64,000 nucleotides of DNA from contig CM032795.1 of assembly GCA_019155185.1 (NCBI GenBank), positions 20,191,795 to 20,255,794 on the forward strand. Reading direction: 5' to 3'. The notes under the pieces are model-generated. The model ran no database searches. It saw only the letters and a program-made list of their open reading frames with translations, and was not told the DNA's origin. How positions within the stretch are numbered: position 1 is the first letter of the stretch; each line of letters opens with the position of its first letter. This document shows positions 1 through 15,559 of this stretch, piece after piece. This stretch comes from Beaufortia kweichowensis. Lineage: Eukaryota > Chordata > Actinopteri > Cypriniformes > Gastromyzontidae. Both the position numbers and the translations under genes were made by a program.

Positions 1-1680
1 AATGTGTCTTTCTCTTTTCTTTGCTCCCGAATACACTGAAATATGCATGAATCAGTGAACAAGTTTATTTTGTGAACTGTGTCATAACATTCAGGAAACC
101 AGAATTCATCAAAATCATGTAGTGACACTTCTGAGGTTTGTAGTAGTTTGGAAATGCACATAATCTGAGTAACATTATAGACTTTACAGGGATTTACATT
201 TTGTTCAGGTTTATTTAAGATTAACTTCATATGCAGCGCTCTGGAATACTTGATTCTCATCGTCTAGTCGAGATATTTCAAGGTATGTTTTTTCCTGATA
301 ATGTATGTAATGAATGCATTCATATATTTATACATTTACCAGTTTATAATAACCATTGTACTTTTTATACAATAGTTAAAACCCAAGCAAACTGATACAG
401 GCCACTTGCTTTTACCAGAATCCAATTTCTCTCTTTGGGAACAGAGTCACGGATGATGACGCCGGTAAGAATGTAGTTCATCCTGCAAAGTTCTGGACAA
501 AATGCTGTGTCCTCTGAGACCTTTACAAACGGACTTGTTCAACAACAGTGTTATAAAATAAAACGCTACTGGGGATATTTTGTGCCTGTTGTCATCAGAC
601 AGCACAACATTTACTTATCCCCCCGTTGTGTTGCCCTTGTGTTACTTTCAGCTGTCATCTGGGCCTGGAGTAATATCTCACATGTCTTTTCTCCCCGTGT
701 GATGTGGCAGATGGAACTATGTATTTTACATTAGACGTTGCCACTGTTTCGCTCTATATTTCCCATCTGGGATCAATAATGTGCTTCTGGTCCTTTTACA
801 CTTTTTTCAAGAAAAAGGATGACATCCGTAGGGAGGCGAGATGAGGTCTAAGGCAGGTTGAATGTGGTATGTGTCTGGAAAACTTTGAAAGAGCAGCACA
901 TGGATCGGCGAGGATTAGGAGAACCATATTGAACCACATACCCAAATTGTTGTCTGCAGGGATTGGAGGTAAAAATGAGCTTTGCAGACTTTTGCAGACT
1001 CTTGTTGTTGGCTCAATCTCATGAATTTATACAAACTCATTTGTACTGTATGTTGTAGAATGATCTGCTAAGATTAATAAATGCTGTAGAAGTATTGTTC
1101 ATTGTTACTTCATGTCAGCTAATCTGTAACCTTATAATAGCGTCGATAAAGTGCATGAATCCAAACAGTAGACAATATACAGTATCCACTACTGTACAGT
1201 ACTGTACCTTCCTGACGTTTATCACTGGGATATTTTTATTGTGGTAAGCTAAAATTTCAACGGTGTACTCTTTAGTAAGCAAAAAATGCAGCCGCTGAAT
1301 TGTTTGCCCATTTACAGTGCCTGTGTTTTGCTCTTTAATAATTCTGCAGCCGGACTGATAAACAATGAGTTTGCGCCTGTGCTTTCTGAACATTCATTAT
1401 GCAGAAAAGCTCTCGAGGAATTAAACCAGAGCCGTATTACAGCTTCAGCTTGTATTGGTGCACTATTTGAGCAGTGCTAAAAGACTGGCGCATATGTGAA
1501 TGTGTTGTGTGTCATTGATAAATGAATGCAGGCGTGTTGGTGTCGCCGTCAGTGTGCTTGTGTTAGATCAGTAATTAGACTGAGGGTGGCCTTCCCTTTA
1601 TATAAACCACAGCAGGGTACACTGAAGGCAAGCTGGAATGCTAGTTTAGAGTGCAAAAATGAAAAGAGAGATAAGACTTT
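1..1680. other. Unassigned non-coding DNA
   Basis: I see no recognisable exon, RNA gene or named repeat here. Open frames on both strands are under 95 codons and have no domain-like composition. The only structured item is a perfect 14-bp palindrome (gtacagtactgtac) at 1194-1207. Intronic or intergenic teleost DNA is the most likely reading. Confidence 0.6.
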
Positions 1681-1837
1681 TAAAGGTGCTGTACAGTGCC
1701 TGAGAGACAGAAAAAGAGAGAGAGAGAGATAAAAGGCGAGTGTTGCATGAAGGAGTGGAACATCAATATTCAATGGGCTCTTCACTCCAGAGAATCTGCT
1801 TCTGAGAGTTTCTCCTCTGGACCTGTGCACACACGTC

Positions 1838-4013
<2,176 letters not shown>

Positions 4014-4027
4014 ACACACATGCATGT

Positions 4028-4058
<31 letters not shown>
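4014..4058. repeat. (CA)n microsatellite
   Basis: CA dinucleotides interrupted once by a catgcatgtg segment that forms a short palindrome. The pure part, about 4028-4058, has roughly 15 repeats. Confidence 0.95.
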
Positions 4059-4060
<2 letters not shown>

Positions 4061-4376
4061 GTTCTTGTGAAGCACACTAGACTAAGGGTGTAATCTGCAG
4101 TTAATTACTGAGCTCTTGACCTGTGAGGGAAGCGAGTGGCTTTGCTGCTGTTCTCTGTATCAAATGCATTAGTTCAAGCTTCCTCTAATTACTTTAATTA
4201 CTTATGAAGGAAGGACTGATCTGCTGCTAATTGATAACAGCCTTAATACAACAATAAATGGTTTTATAAAACATGATATTATCCTGATTTACTTGGTGAG
4301 ATACTGCAATTTCAAACATTATGGGTCATCCATGCATCCATCTCCTATAAATTACACTCATTATTTAAATGTACAG

Positions 4377-5494
<1,118 letters not shown>

Positions 5495-5648
5495 ATCCTG
5501 TAGCTCAATTGGCAGAGTATGCAGTGATAACATCGGCAAGGTCACGAGTTCTAGACCCAGGGAATGTTTGTGTGGATAAACACATATCCCTTAAAGCACG
5601 GTAAGTCACTTTGCATAAAAGTGTCTGCCAAATGCATCAATGCAAACG
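5495..5648 (+). mobile_element. tRNA-derived SINE with L2-type tail
   Basis: The head carries a perfect RNA polymerase III box A (TAGCTCAATTGG, 5501-5512) and a degenerate box B (about 5546-5556, agttctagacc). Next come the 'ccagggaatg' linker and a tail (5611-5648) reading taagtcactttgcataaaag...tctgccaaatgcat. That tail is shared with fish L2 LINEs, which are thought to supply the reverse transcriptase for such SINEs. The head is too diverged in the T-arm and acceptor regions to be a working tRNA gene. Other copies in this window lie at 39652-39785 and 61891-61976 (both minus), with partial or tail-only copies elsewhere. Confidence 0.85.
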
Positions 5649-6014
5649 TATTACCTTTAACTTTTGGCAGGATTTTCCATTCTAAAAGTGCTGGGGAGCT
5701 TCAGTCCATGTTTGGGTCAAATAGTAGCATTTTTTAGCGTGTAGGTTGCATTACGTAGCAGTCTGAAACTGCATAAATAAAAAATTAAACTAACCAGTAG
5801 ATTAATACCTGGTAGACAGTAGTTTCTGAATACAGATTATTGGACAATTCCAGATTTATGGATGTGACATTTGCAGTCATAATTGAAATCTAAATTGTAA
5901 GATAATGTATTTACTATCAATACATTTAGCCATCTGTTTATGTTTTACTCATTTACCTTGTTGTTAAAGTCCACACATCATAAAAATATCAGTCTATGCA
6001 CAAGTTGTTTTAAA
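5649..6014. other. Unassigned DNA with R1-like end fragments
   Basis: AT-rich with no gene. At 5842-5880 the words ggacaattcca and atggatgtgacatttgcag resemble both ends of the R1 repeat, suggesting a rearranged or truncated copy next to the fuller R1 copy at 6015-6380. Confidence 0.4.
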
Positions 6015-6380
6015 TAATGGAAATATACATGTGTTATGGATGTGACAAAAAAGAGGTAACATACTTTGTAGGATTTTTATGAATTAAAATGCACAAACCA
6101 GAAGCAAAGAGATGACTATTTAAAGAACATAAAATAATTATTTATCATAAAATAAAAATGTATTTTGAAATAACTTACTGCATTTATGAGAAATATGGAC
6201 TCAAGGCAATGGATTTAAGCAGTCGGATACTTTTTTGATTATGGAAAATCATGCTTTAACAATAATTATTAAAAACTTTGAGAGTATTTAAACCACCAAA
6301 TATTGACATCTCAGCTATCGATATAATGAAAACCTTTGATTTTTGATTTTGGTACGGTTGACATTTCCATGAAATTCTCT
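6015..6380 (-). repeat. Dispersed repeat R1, long copy
   Basis: Read on the minus strand, this segment matches 54155-54520 on the plus strand over most of its length. Shared landmarks are the 'attccatg(c/g)aaatgtcaacc' end, 'ttggtggtttaaat', 'cttctggtttgtgcattttaattca' and 'ttttttgtcac'. Shorter copies lie at 56175-56261 and 63579-63735 (minus) and 57311-57356 (plus). No coding capacity is seen. It is most likely a non-autonomous DNA transposon or similar, but I cannot assign a family from sequence reading alone. Confidence 0.8.
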
Positions 6381-6441
6381 TTTCATTTTTGTTTTCTTAT
6401 TAGTAACATAAACTGGATTTCATTTCAACATATTTCAGCCT

Positions 6442-6576
6442 TAGGTTGGGTTAAATATGGACAAACACAACTGTGATGTTGTTTCAACTCATGCATGGGT
6501 CAAATATGGACATTTTCTAGATTAATTAAAACCAACGGTCCATATTTTACCCAACCATGAATTTAACACAACCCAC
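6442..6576. repeat. Dispersed repeat R2 (GGGTcAAATATGGAC motif)
   Basis: The word gggttaaatatggac occurs at about 6447, recurs as gggtcaaatatggac about 52 bp later, and occurs inverted as gtccatattttaccc at about 6538-6553. This gives two direct copies followed by one inverted copy. The same word is present at 10668-10730, and a remnant lies around 51185-51215. It looks like a small foldback-type element widespread in fish; the family is not assigned. Confidence 0.7.
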
Positions 6577-7925
6577 TATTTTACAGATTGTCATGCATCA
6601 TGCACACTAAAAATAGAAATAGAGAAACAGAAATGTGTGTCAGGACAGTAAATAAGATCAGTTTTGCTTTCCTGTTGTTTGTAACCGCTCATCATCTCCT
6701 TCTTCTAGTCCTCTCGCCGTTTGCAGTGGATCTGAAAGCCAAGCCCTGGTTTTATCAAGCTGTTTTTGACCCCATTAGAGGACTGTGAAAAGCTGAGCAA
6801 TTGCAGTTCCCCTCTCAGGCTGTGTGGATATAATCTCCTAATTACCACAAGTCTAGGTGATGTTTTTCACTCTAATTATCTGCCTTTTTACTTAATAGTG
6901 AGTCTGCACGTATGCATGTGTATGTGTGCTTTTCATTAAATAGGATTTATCTAAGTGTGTGTGTGCGTTCGGAGTGAATGTTAATGAAATAAACCATGCC
7001 ACGACTCCATTTACTAGATGTTTGTCGTCTTTATCTTTGGCTTAATGGTACTTTGTAAATGAGTTGTTCTGTTAGTTAAATACGTTTCTTTCTCTTTCTG
7101 TCTTTTTAAATATCTTGAAGCGATTTATCGAAATACCAAACATTAAAGAGAAAGTACGAGCAAGATATAAATTCTCAGTAGTTTTTCAAAGTCAACAATG
7201 AGATTGAATGAAGAGCAAATGCATCTATTACATTTCACGATTGTCAACAGTTGTTGTTTTGCTCTTTTTTTTAGGAATTCAGGACAGACATCAAAGTCTT
7301 TTTCTTCAAAAGACACTTCTGAGCAGTAATATACTTTTATTTACACAGACACAAAAATCTGTTTGGACTGCTATATGTATTTGATCAGATATCTGCTTGA
7401 TTTGTATTTCCTAGAACTTCTCCTGGCAGACTTATACCTTTCATTAGAAATTCTGTGTAGTGCTTTCCAAACAGAAAAACAATGTGTCATTAATGTGTGT
7501 GTGTGGTTCGGGCATGAGGTCAGAAAACCTGTGTTGAACTCATTCTGTGTGCGGTGAGAGCAGAGTCCGCCCGGGTCTGTCTGTACCTGCCTGTTTCTAT
7601 GGTGAGGCCATGTTCACGAGTCTGTACATTGTTAAGGCCTTTCTTAGCTCAAGGTTGATGACAGACGACTTTTCCACCGTGCTGTCTGCCGAGCGAACTG
7701 CAGCGTTCCTGTGTGCTCTCATTTCACTCCATTTGTATTCTTATTGCATTCGAATGATTCGATTTGCTCTAACTGAGTTCTAATTGAGTTTTAGCCAGAT
7801 TTGATTATAGACTTTTATTTGAGGGTTTTGTCTTTGTACTGTGACTGTCAGGATAGTTGCTGAAGAAGACTTTACTGTTACTGCAGCCCATAATAAATGC
7901 ATGAAGAGTGCATCGTATTGGCTTT
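6577..7925. other. Unassigned non-coding DNA
   Basis: No gene was recognised. Short GT runs occur near 6955-6965. Several 60-80-codon frames (for example 7363-7557 and 7547-7783) show no domain, signal peptide or conserved composition, and I treat them as chance. Confidence 0.5.
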
Positions 7926-8158
7926 TTAAAGGGATAGTTCATTCATAAATGAAAAATCTTTCATCACCTCGTGTCATTTCAAACCTTTCTTTCTTCTGCA
8001 AACCACAAACGAAGATATTTTGAAGAATGTTGATGACCAAACAAAATTAATCACTATTGACTTCCATTGTAAACACAAAACCACATTTCTCAGAATATCT
8101 TCTTTTGTGTGAATAAGTGATAGAATTATTTTTATTTTTGAGTCAAATATCACTTTAA
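7926..8158. mobile_element. Palindromic MITE (Angel-like), nearly complete
   Basis: The element starts ttaaagggatagttcatt and ends atatcactttaa, which are inverted versions of each other. Inside, 'gaagatattttgaagaatgtt' on the left is mirrored by 'cagaatatcttcttttg' on the right, with 'ttgacttccattg' at the centre. It is thus a long imperfect palindrome of about 230 bp flanked by TTAA at both edges. This is a very common cyprinid element of the short inverted-repeat (MITE) class. The name Angel-like is a tentative match from memory of that class. There is no coding capacity; it would depend on a transposase supplied elsewhere. Confidence 0.8.
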
Positions 8159-8251
8159 TGGGAGGTTTGCTATGCCCACAAATTGCATAGACTGACAACA
8201 GGGACACTAGGGATAACATTTTTGTAATCCTGGTGTAGTGACTCATCAAAT

Positions 8252-8321
8252 CACCCTAGCAACCACTACACCTTAGCAACTGGATAACAACATCCTGGCA
8301 ACCACCAGCCATACCCTAGGA
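8252..8321 (+). repeat. 'CCTAGCAACCAC' low-complexity repeat
   Basis: Irregular tandem of words such as ccctagcaacc, ccttagcaac and cctggcaacc. The same repeat occurs at 22141-22180, 42019-42100 and 49721-49780 in this orientation and at 30931-31050 inverted. This is a known type of dispersed, irregular minisatellite in bony fish genomes. Confidence 0.8.
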
Positions 8322-10667
8322 TTGCTTTCAAGTATTGAATGAATGTTTTGGTGAAGCTTATATATCTAATAAAAAACACTACTGTCATAAAATAGTACAA
8401 TAGTTGTTGACTCTTTCCCTGGTTTGAACCGTAGAGTTAGATTTTCACTCTGCCTTCTGTCTAGCACAATAAATCTGTAGTGGAACACCCCAGAAAACAC
8501 TATTATTATGCATCACAACATCTGCATCGAGTTTATCTTATTCATTCCCCATACTGGGTAGAGCACAGAAAAAATCCCCCATAACACAGACGCCATTTGT
8601 TCTGTTGAGGTCGTTATCGCTGTAATCATGTGTTTGATGCTGTAAGTAAAGTCATTTACTCAGATCTAGTCAAACATTCACATTTTCACCATCACGTTGG
8701 GCCATCTTTAAGTCTTCTTCAAGCAGACCAATGACAATATAAATATCCTTTCCCGTGCATTGCTTATTCTAAACTAGCCTTATAATAAGATTTCTTTTCT
8801 GTGTTTTACACTTTACTAGCTTTTGCTGTTTCATTGCATTATAGGATTTCTCCCTGCGGATGTATTAACCATTCACTTTGTGTCTTTGTTTCCTAACGTC
8901 TGTCTATCTGTCTGTGTTTCTTTTTCTTTTCTTGATGAATTTTTCTTTTCTCAGCAATGAAAGCCATCTAAGAGGAGCAATTCTTGCACTTCTGAAATGT
9001 TAAGATGTGGCGTTAATGGAACGGCAGTATTTTTGTTGTCGTTCCAAAATAATTCAAAAACTTTTTGTTCCTCCCCTAAGCGGAGATAAATCTTCTCAGA
9101 TGGAAAAAATGTGATGGAATAGATAAACATGGTTGCTAAATTCTCTGTGTTGTTCGATATCAGATTCCAACAAAAAACAATATAACAGCAGTTATATAAT
9201 GTAAAATGATATTGTGTTTGTGCCTTTACCTCCATTGAGGTCCAGATTAATAGTTTCTTTGTACCGTGTTTGCATGTCATAGCCATGGTAATAGGTGGCT
9301 TGTTCATAATGGTGGTCCTAACTACAATATGTTTGTATATTCCTATATCATTGACACATCAACTTTCTTCTATAATATCTCAAAATTATTTTACGAGGTT
9401 GCTTTGTATGATATTATTCATAAACTTTAGTACAATCTGCTTTCGCTGTGATGTAAGGTTTGGGGATTGAGCTTTCTTCTAATATTACAGTAGGTTTATA
9501 TATGATTTCCGTCGTACAAATTCATATGAAAATAACACCTTAAAAAGATTACTTTTTCCTGTGAGATCAGGTTGGAAAAGCAGAAAGAAGCAGGCGACTT
9601 TAGCATTCTATTCTCATTTGTCTGGAATGAAAACATTGAAACTAAATTTTATTTGTGTATTCTGCACCAGAACTTTAACAACACGTACTGTGTTTGTATT
9701 TCCAGTCTACCAATCTTTCAGGTTATTGCCCGAATAAATTTAATTCTGACCTGAATAACGCAATGTACAAACATAACGGCTCTCTAATCCTGTCTGATTT
9801 AAGAGCCATGATTCAATGCAGAAGGAGAAATCTATATGGTATAGAACATCTGTCAGCGCTTGAATCCAGGGCCGTGTGCCTCTTACGGTCTAATTGTGCT
9901 GATTTCTAAGAGATGTTGCTAAAAGATTGCCACTAATGGATCTGTAATGTTAAAGGTTTGAGAAATCATGGTTGTCTGAGCGATAACCGATAGATAAAGC
10001 GAGAGAGAGTGGCGGTGGAGAGAGCCAAACAAAGACCACGCAAAGAGAAAAAGCGATGGGCGACGCTGACTTATAGTCCAGACAAAAGCTGCAGTCATGC
10101 ACCTAATTTAAGGGCGTCCTGCGCTCGCTCTAATTAACTATTTACCAGCCCATCTATCATGAACTCTATTCAACTTCTCGCAGAAGCCTCTCCTCTCCAG
10201 ATTAAAGGATAAATGTTTTATTACCATGGGCGTGTTCGACTAAAAATGGTTTCTAGCTGTTGTATTCATATTCAGGGAGTATAATGAGGGAAACGAGGTT
10301 GAATAACCGTGAATTCATCTTTGTATGGTTATCAGATCTTGAAAGAAGAGAGCGAACTCACTTGTTAGCTTCAAGTGTTTTGTGTTTGTTTTGAAAGGGA
10401 GAAAGTGATGGACTCGCAGCTAATCCTCAGAGGGACACTTTACCGCGTGTTCACCTCTTGTCAATTACCGGATGTAGTCGAAGGCGCCGTCGGGGCAATT
10501 AGAAACGCATTTAGATCTGAATGTTTTTGTGGTATCAGTTGTGCCTGTCTGTTGTGTTGAAAAGGAATTGGCATGTGTATGATGGTATTTATGCATACCA
10601 TAATATAATAGTAGAAAATGACAGCCTTCTTTTATATAGAATAACATTATAAAATACATTATTAAAA
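8322..10667. other. Unassigned non-coding DNA
   Basis: No gene was recognised. Positions 9990-10500 are repeat-free, with scattered CpG (for example gcgctcgctc near 10120 and ggcgccgtcgg near 10483), and may be a conserved non-coding block. The 118-codon minus frame at 8951-9307 has no protein-like motifs. Confidence 0.45.
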
Positions 10668-10730
10668 AAGATGGGTTGTTTTAACTCATGGTTGGGTCAA
10701 ATATGGACAATCATTGGGTTAAATGAATCT
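10668..10730. repeat. R2 repeat, short copy
   Basis: Contains tgggttgttttaactcatgg followed by ttgggtcaaatatggac, matching the R2 repeat at 6442-6576. Confidence 0.65.
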
Positions 10731-11100
10731 TTAAAGGTTTTTTTAGTGTGTTTTAAACTATGACCTTAAAAACTGTGTTATGGATTAAACTGTTACACAA
10801 ATTATTCCCTACAGCATCACTTTTCCCCAGTTTTTACTTTGAAATCAACCAACAGTTAAGCATTTTTGTTACATTATGCTTTCATTTAAAAGTTTAGGGT
10901 TACTTCATTGAAATATTTCTCTTGACCTTACAAACCTTACAAAGGTGTATGTTTAAATGTCTGAAATTAGTTTTGCAGACAATAATATATTTATGTATAC
11001 ACATTAGTTTATTTTATTACAAAACTAAATGTTAGGTTTTTGGAATGAATTAATGGATGAATGGATGTGACTCCTAAGCTTAATTTTCTCCAAACTATTT

Positions 11101-11140
11101 GTAAGTCACTTTGGATAAAAGCATCTGCTAAATGCCTCAT
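11101..11140 (+). mobile_element. SINE/L2 3' tail fragment
   Basis: The words gtaagtcactttggataaaa and gcatctgctaaatgc match the tail of the SINE at 5495-5648. No pol III boxes are visible upstream at the expected spacing, so this is a truncated insertion from a SINE or the LINE it borrows its tail from. Confidence 0.75.
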
Positions 11141-11999
11141 GGAAATGAATATGGAAATGGAAATGAACTCCTTCAATACTGTTTAAAAAGCATCTCAGGG
11201 TGAACTGCTTGATAAAATGACATATGAACATTTCTGCAAATTCTGTAAATGATGAAGATGATGAAATCTAACATGGTTTATTTATTTATGATAGTCACAA
11301 CATGACTCCCATAGTTACATTTTCTATTTCATAGTTTTGATGAGTTTGCTATTATTCTAAAATGTGGATGAAAATATGTTTAGTAAGTAAGTGAGCCTAT
11401 ACTTTATGCTTGTAAGTTGTATTTTATACTGAGACTCAAAGCATTTTAGTAGCCAACAGCTGTAGCAGCATTAACACCATTTCATAGCTCAAAGCATGAC
11501 TGCTAAGCTTATTTTACAAAGAATCACATTGAATTCAACATGTTTAGTTCGTCATACATAAGACATCCCATTCCCCCAGCCGATTACAAGTATCATTGTA
11601 GTCTTTTAATAAAAAGTGTTTGGTCATTTAGTTTAACAAACAGTCTGTCTGCAGCAGTATGTCAAGTATTACAAGTATTTAGAGGAATTGAATGAGGTTA
11701 TCATTCTTTCATAGACATGGATTCATAGACATTTTCCTCTCACAATGCCTGCAGTCTGTGTTGCTTATCACACAGTACTGTATGCAATTAAAATTAATAA
11801 TTTAATAAAGCACAAATGTGAATTCACCGGTGTTGCATAACAGAACGTCAGCCAAAGATTTTGACAGTTTGAAGCCCACTTTATGTGTACAGTTAGTTTA
11901 TATTATTTTCAGTATTTGTTTTTTCTCCTCAGTGTGCCATACATCTTGGAAAGCATAAACTCACAGGATTGTTATTGATCAATGGCTGATGTTTCACAG
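11141..11999. other. Unassigned non-coding DNA
   Basis: AT-rich; no gene or clear repeat beyond a short atggaaatg tandem at about 11145-11165. Confidence 0.5.
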
Positions 12000-12620
12000 C
12001 TCAGAGACTTTGGAGGAGTTGCTGTATCTTTAAATTAAGCCTCATTTTTGTTTCTCCTAAAATGTAGAAGAGAAAATAGAAGCAAATGAGACTCTTTTTA
12101 CATAGAGCAAGAGTATCAAGATCATCATTTGGTTTTGGAAGAGTTGATAAGAACCCATAAGAAAGAAAAATCACAGATGAGATTTCTACATTTCTTTTAG
12201 ACATCAATGGATTTTAATGGAGATCAAATTGAAACTTTTGTTTAAGTCTCATCTGTGTATCAAATAATTCTCCTGAGAAAAGAGTCAGAAATCTCACAAA
12301 TGTCTTAATTAGAGTTTTAGTAGAGATCTGAGATTAGTAGAGATTTTAATATTGAACTTAAACATTTCTCATCAAATTTACCAGATTATTCTACAGCTTC
12401 ATACCCTTATGTTGTCTCATTTAAATTTCTCCCAAGAAATTGCATCTGAGACTAAGTTAATATTTATGAGTCCCTCATCAAATCTCTGAGCAAGAATATT
12501 TTCCTCTGGGAAACTTACAACAGTGTGAGAGACATTGTTTAGATCTCGTCTGAATGAATCTGAGAGACTGGAGTAAAAGTCTATTTGATCTCATCACTGT
12601 CTAGGAGAAACTTCATCTGA
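12000..12620. repeat. Repeat-like region rich in 'gagat/ctcat' words
   Basis: The words 'gagatctgag', 'tctcatctgtg', 'ctgagac' and their complements recur many times on both strands. One exact inverted pair is cacagatgaga at 12172-12182 and tctcatctgtg at 12247-12257. Similar words appear at 33270-33320. It behaves like an old, internally repetitive transposon or a decayed minisatellite; I cannot name it and its borders are uncertain. Confidence 0.4.
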
Positions 12621-15559
12621 TAATACGTAAATCTCATTTGTGATTTTTCAAATTGTTGTTGGCATTCTACAAGATCTATTGTTTCTCGTCCTGTGAATCC
12701 TGAATGAGTCATTCCTTGCATAATAAGGTGGGGTTTCCCGCCTTGCTTGGGTTGTTGATAGTACTGCCATCTCACCAACAGACTGCATCGTTGAGCAATC
12801 CAGCTTTCCACTTACACGATAATTAGACCCGATCTCGCTGATAATGGCCTTCTTTATATTGTTGTCAACACCAGGGCTCAAGAGGAGGATTTGTTTTTGT
12901 GTACACAATCCAAAGCAAATGAAATAATAGCACAGCGCAAGAATCTTGATTATACCTTGACGCTCATGCGTTTGTTGTTTCTAGACATGAAGATTCAATA
13001 TAGCAGCCGGTTTGATGTTAGCTGTCACTCAAATGTTATCCGGCAGAAACAGAGAGAAATCACTGACCCTGATAGTCTCCGTCTCCTAAAATACACAGGA
13101 GGAGCTCACAGCTGCTTTCGGTGCTGGAGCCATTTTGTCTTGATATTAACTTTACCCTGGTAAGATCTAGAGTAATTCTGCAATATTTCACAGTGATGTA
13201 TTTTTTCTATTTGAAAATGTTAATTGTTATTCTAGCCTAATATGCTGAAACAACAAGTAAGCCATCCATAAATTTATTCTCCCTAAAAATGTTACGATTT
13301 TGGCTCTAACATTTTCTAAACTAATACATGGGGTTTGTGAAACCTGTCTCATGGGAAAACATACAGTAACTACTTTTCACAAGCTGACAATTTCGTATGA
13401 GTTTGTACATTGTAAATAATACAAAAACGCAAGAAAAAAGAATAGAAACATAGAAACACAATTACACTTGGATAAAAGTGTTGCAGAGTTTATGTTTGTC
13501 TGTACTCAGAAGTAAAATAAATGCACTAAAAAGCGACATGTACTGTATGGAGATATCACAGATTAAAGCTACACTTCAAATTCCAATCAGACTACAATGC
13601 ATAAACATAAAACCTTTCAACAAACAGATTAAAAATCAAAGCTTGTGTGAACCATGCGAGTTCATTTTAGGAGATATTTTCTTGTGCACCTGCATGTAGC
13701 AGATGAAGTTTTATAACAGAGAGTCCTCTCAGCACTCTCAAACAGAGCTCTCTCTGTGAGCCGGCAACTCTCTGCCATGTATTCTGATTACCCTCATCAT
13801 TTGCTTGGTAATAGGAGACTAGAGTGGAAATGACTTGTTTGCTGTCTGTGTAAACATGGGCGGTTCTGAAGAGGATCTTGTTGAGAGTGACAGTCTGACG
13901 GAGAGCTTATAAGACGCGTTCAACGAGAAGCTCGCCGTGAGATATTAGCATCCGTCATTTCAACTGTATTGTTCAGCGCTGAAGGGCTGCTAGTATACAT
14001 GTTTTCAGGAGCAATAACTGTGTTTACAAGTAGAACTTTTTTTTTTAACAACAAGCATCTTAAACTACTTTTGCATTTCCAAATGGCTTTTAAAGCAGCG
14101 GACTAATTGTATTTCAAGTAAATTGATATTTAAAAATATGTAAATAGATGACAGCTTTGTGGCTTTAAGTGCATTTAGGATAGCTAATCATTAAAGACTA
14201 TTCTTTGCTTGTTTGTGCTCAACACTGCAGAAATATCAATAACGTGCTGTCACAATATCTATTACTTTAGAAAGCACAAGAGTCCCAGTTTTTTGGTGTC
14301 TGCCTTTGTCTCTGGTCTTTATGTGTGTCATTTGATACCTGCTGGACAGTAATTGTCAAGAAAGAGAGAAAGAGAGAAGTATAATATAACCATTCAGATC
14401 ATTCTCAACTCTTTGAATTAAACAAAAATAATACAAATTTAAAGAAAGAGACAAAGCTTTTCCAGTGAGTTGTCACCAATCAACACAGCCCTATAGCTTC
14501 AACAAACACATATTTCATTTATCATCCAAATTTCTGTACCTGCACAAAACACAGCGAGGAAACGAAGACGTCTTATTCATACTTCTCTCCACCCTAGCAA
14601 ATCTATCAATGCAACTCGACTAGCTCTCTTTCTCCAGCTCTCACTTTCTCTATGATGGAATATTTAATGTATTTTCAGCTCAATCAGGTTAGCTCGCCAA
14701 GAAGGGATGGGCATGGATGCTCAGTAGGTCTAAACAGTGAGAAGCATTCGTCCATCTGGCATCTAAACAACATCACAACTCCCGTCCATTCACCTGAGAG
14801 GAAACCGGAAGGTACCGGATGACTAAACCATTTTATTGTCTTATTTACTTCATTTATGCAAAAATCATCTTCATTGTCTTCACAGGTTCGAGAGTGGATG
14901 AGAGTTGTGCAGTGAGCTGCTTCTATCCTTAAAGAAAGCCTCAAGATTTTACTCAGTGCTGCGTAGGGTGGAGCACTGCTGCGTTTTACCACCCCCCCCA
15001 ACCCCCTTGTGATCCTGAGATGTGATCTTTCATGTTGTGACCTGTTCACAAGCTCACAGTAGCAGCTAGATAAACACAGTGTACTTCTCAATTTGATTCC
15101 TAATTAGATAAGAGATAATGCAGCAATGGAGGGTTTCGTCCATATCGGTAGTGTCCTAATAAAGCTTTGCTGTCCTCTTTGGGTTGAACAGAGCAAAACA
15201 GGAAGCTGTTTCAGTTGTCTCGTTTCAGCACCACGGACACAGCGCGCCTTTCCGAATGAAACCTCTCAATAGAACCGAAAACCAACGACAGATGTTCATG
15301 TCGATGTGATTTATAGTAGTTAATATTGAAAAAAGTCAGTCTGTAGGAGTGTGTACGTGTGTGTGTGCAGGTGTCATACTGCATTCACTTGCATTTATCA
15401 ATAACTACAAGAAATAGCCATAGAGTTTTATAAAGAAACTTAAAATGAGTTGCGCACCATGCGAACGTATTTTTTAAGGCATTTTTAGGGAAATGTTAAC
15501 CATACACACCATTCGCAATTCTAACCCGCCCTAGTTAAACCTGTGAACATTTTCTAGTC
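12621..15559. other. Unassigned DNA upstream of the CpG island
   Basis: No exon was recognised. The 135-codon minus frame at 14684-15091 is the longest in this stretch, but it has no domain, bias or splice framing that would make it a gene. Around 13860-13980 there is a short patch with several CpGs. If the candidate minus-strand gene starting at 16104 is real, this stretch lies in its first intron. Confidence 0.45.

Noticed and set aside
5495..5570. Functional tRNA gene
   Set aside because: Box A is perfect, but box B and the stem pairing are degenerate and an L2-type SINE tail follows, so it is a SINE head.
14684..15091. 135-codon minus frame
   Set aside because: No recognisable motif and no convincing splice sites; within chance expectation.
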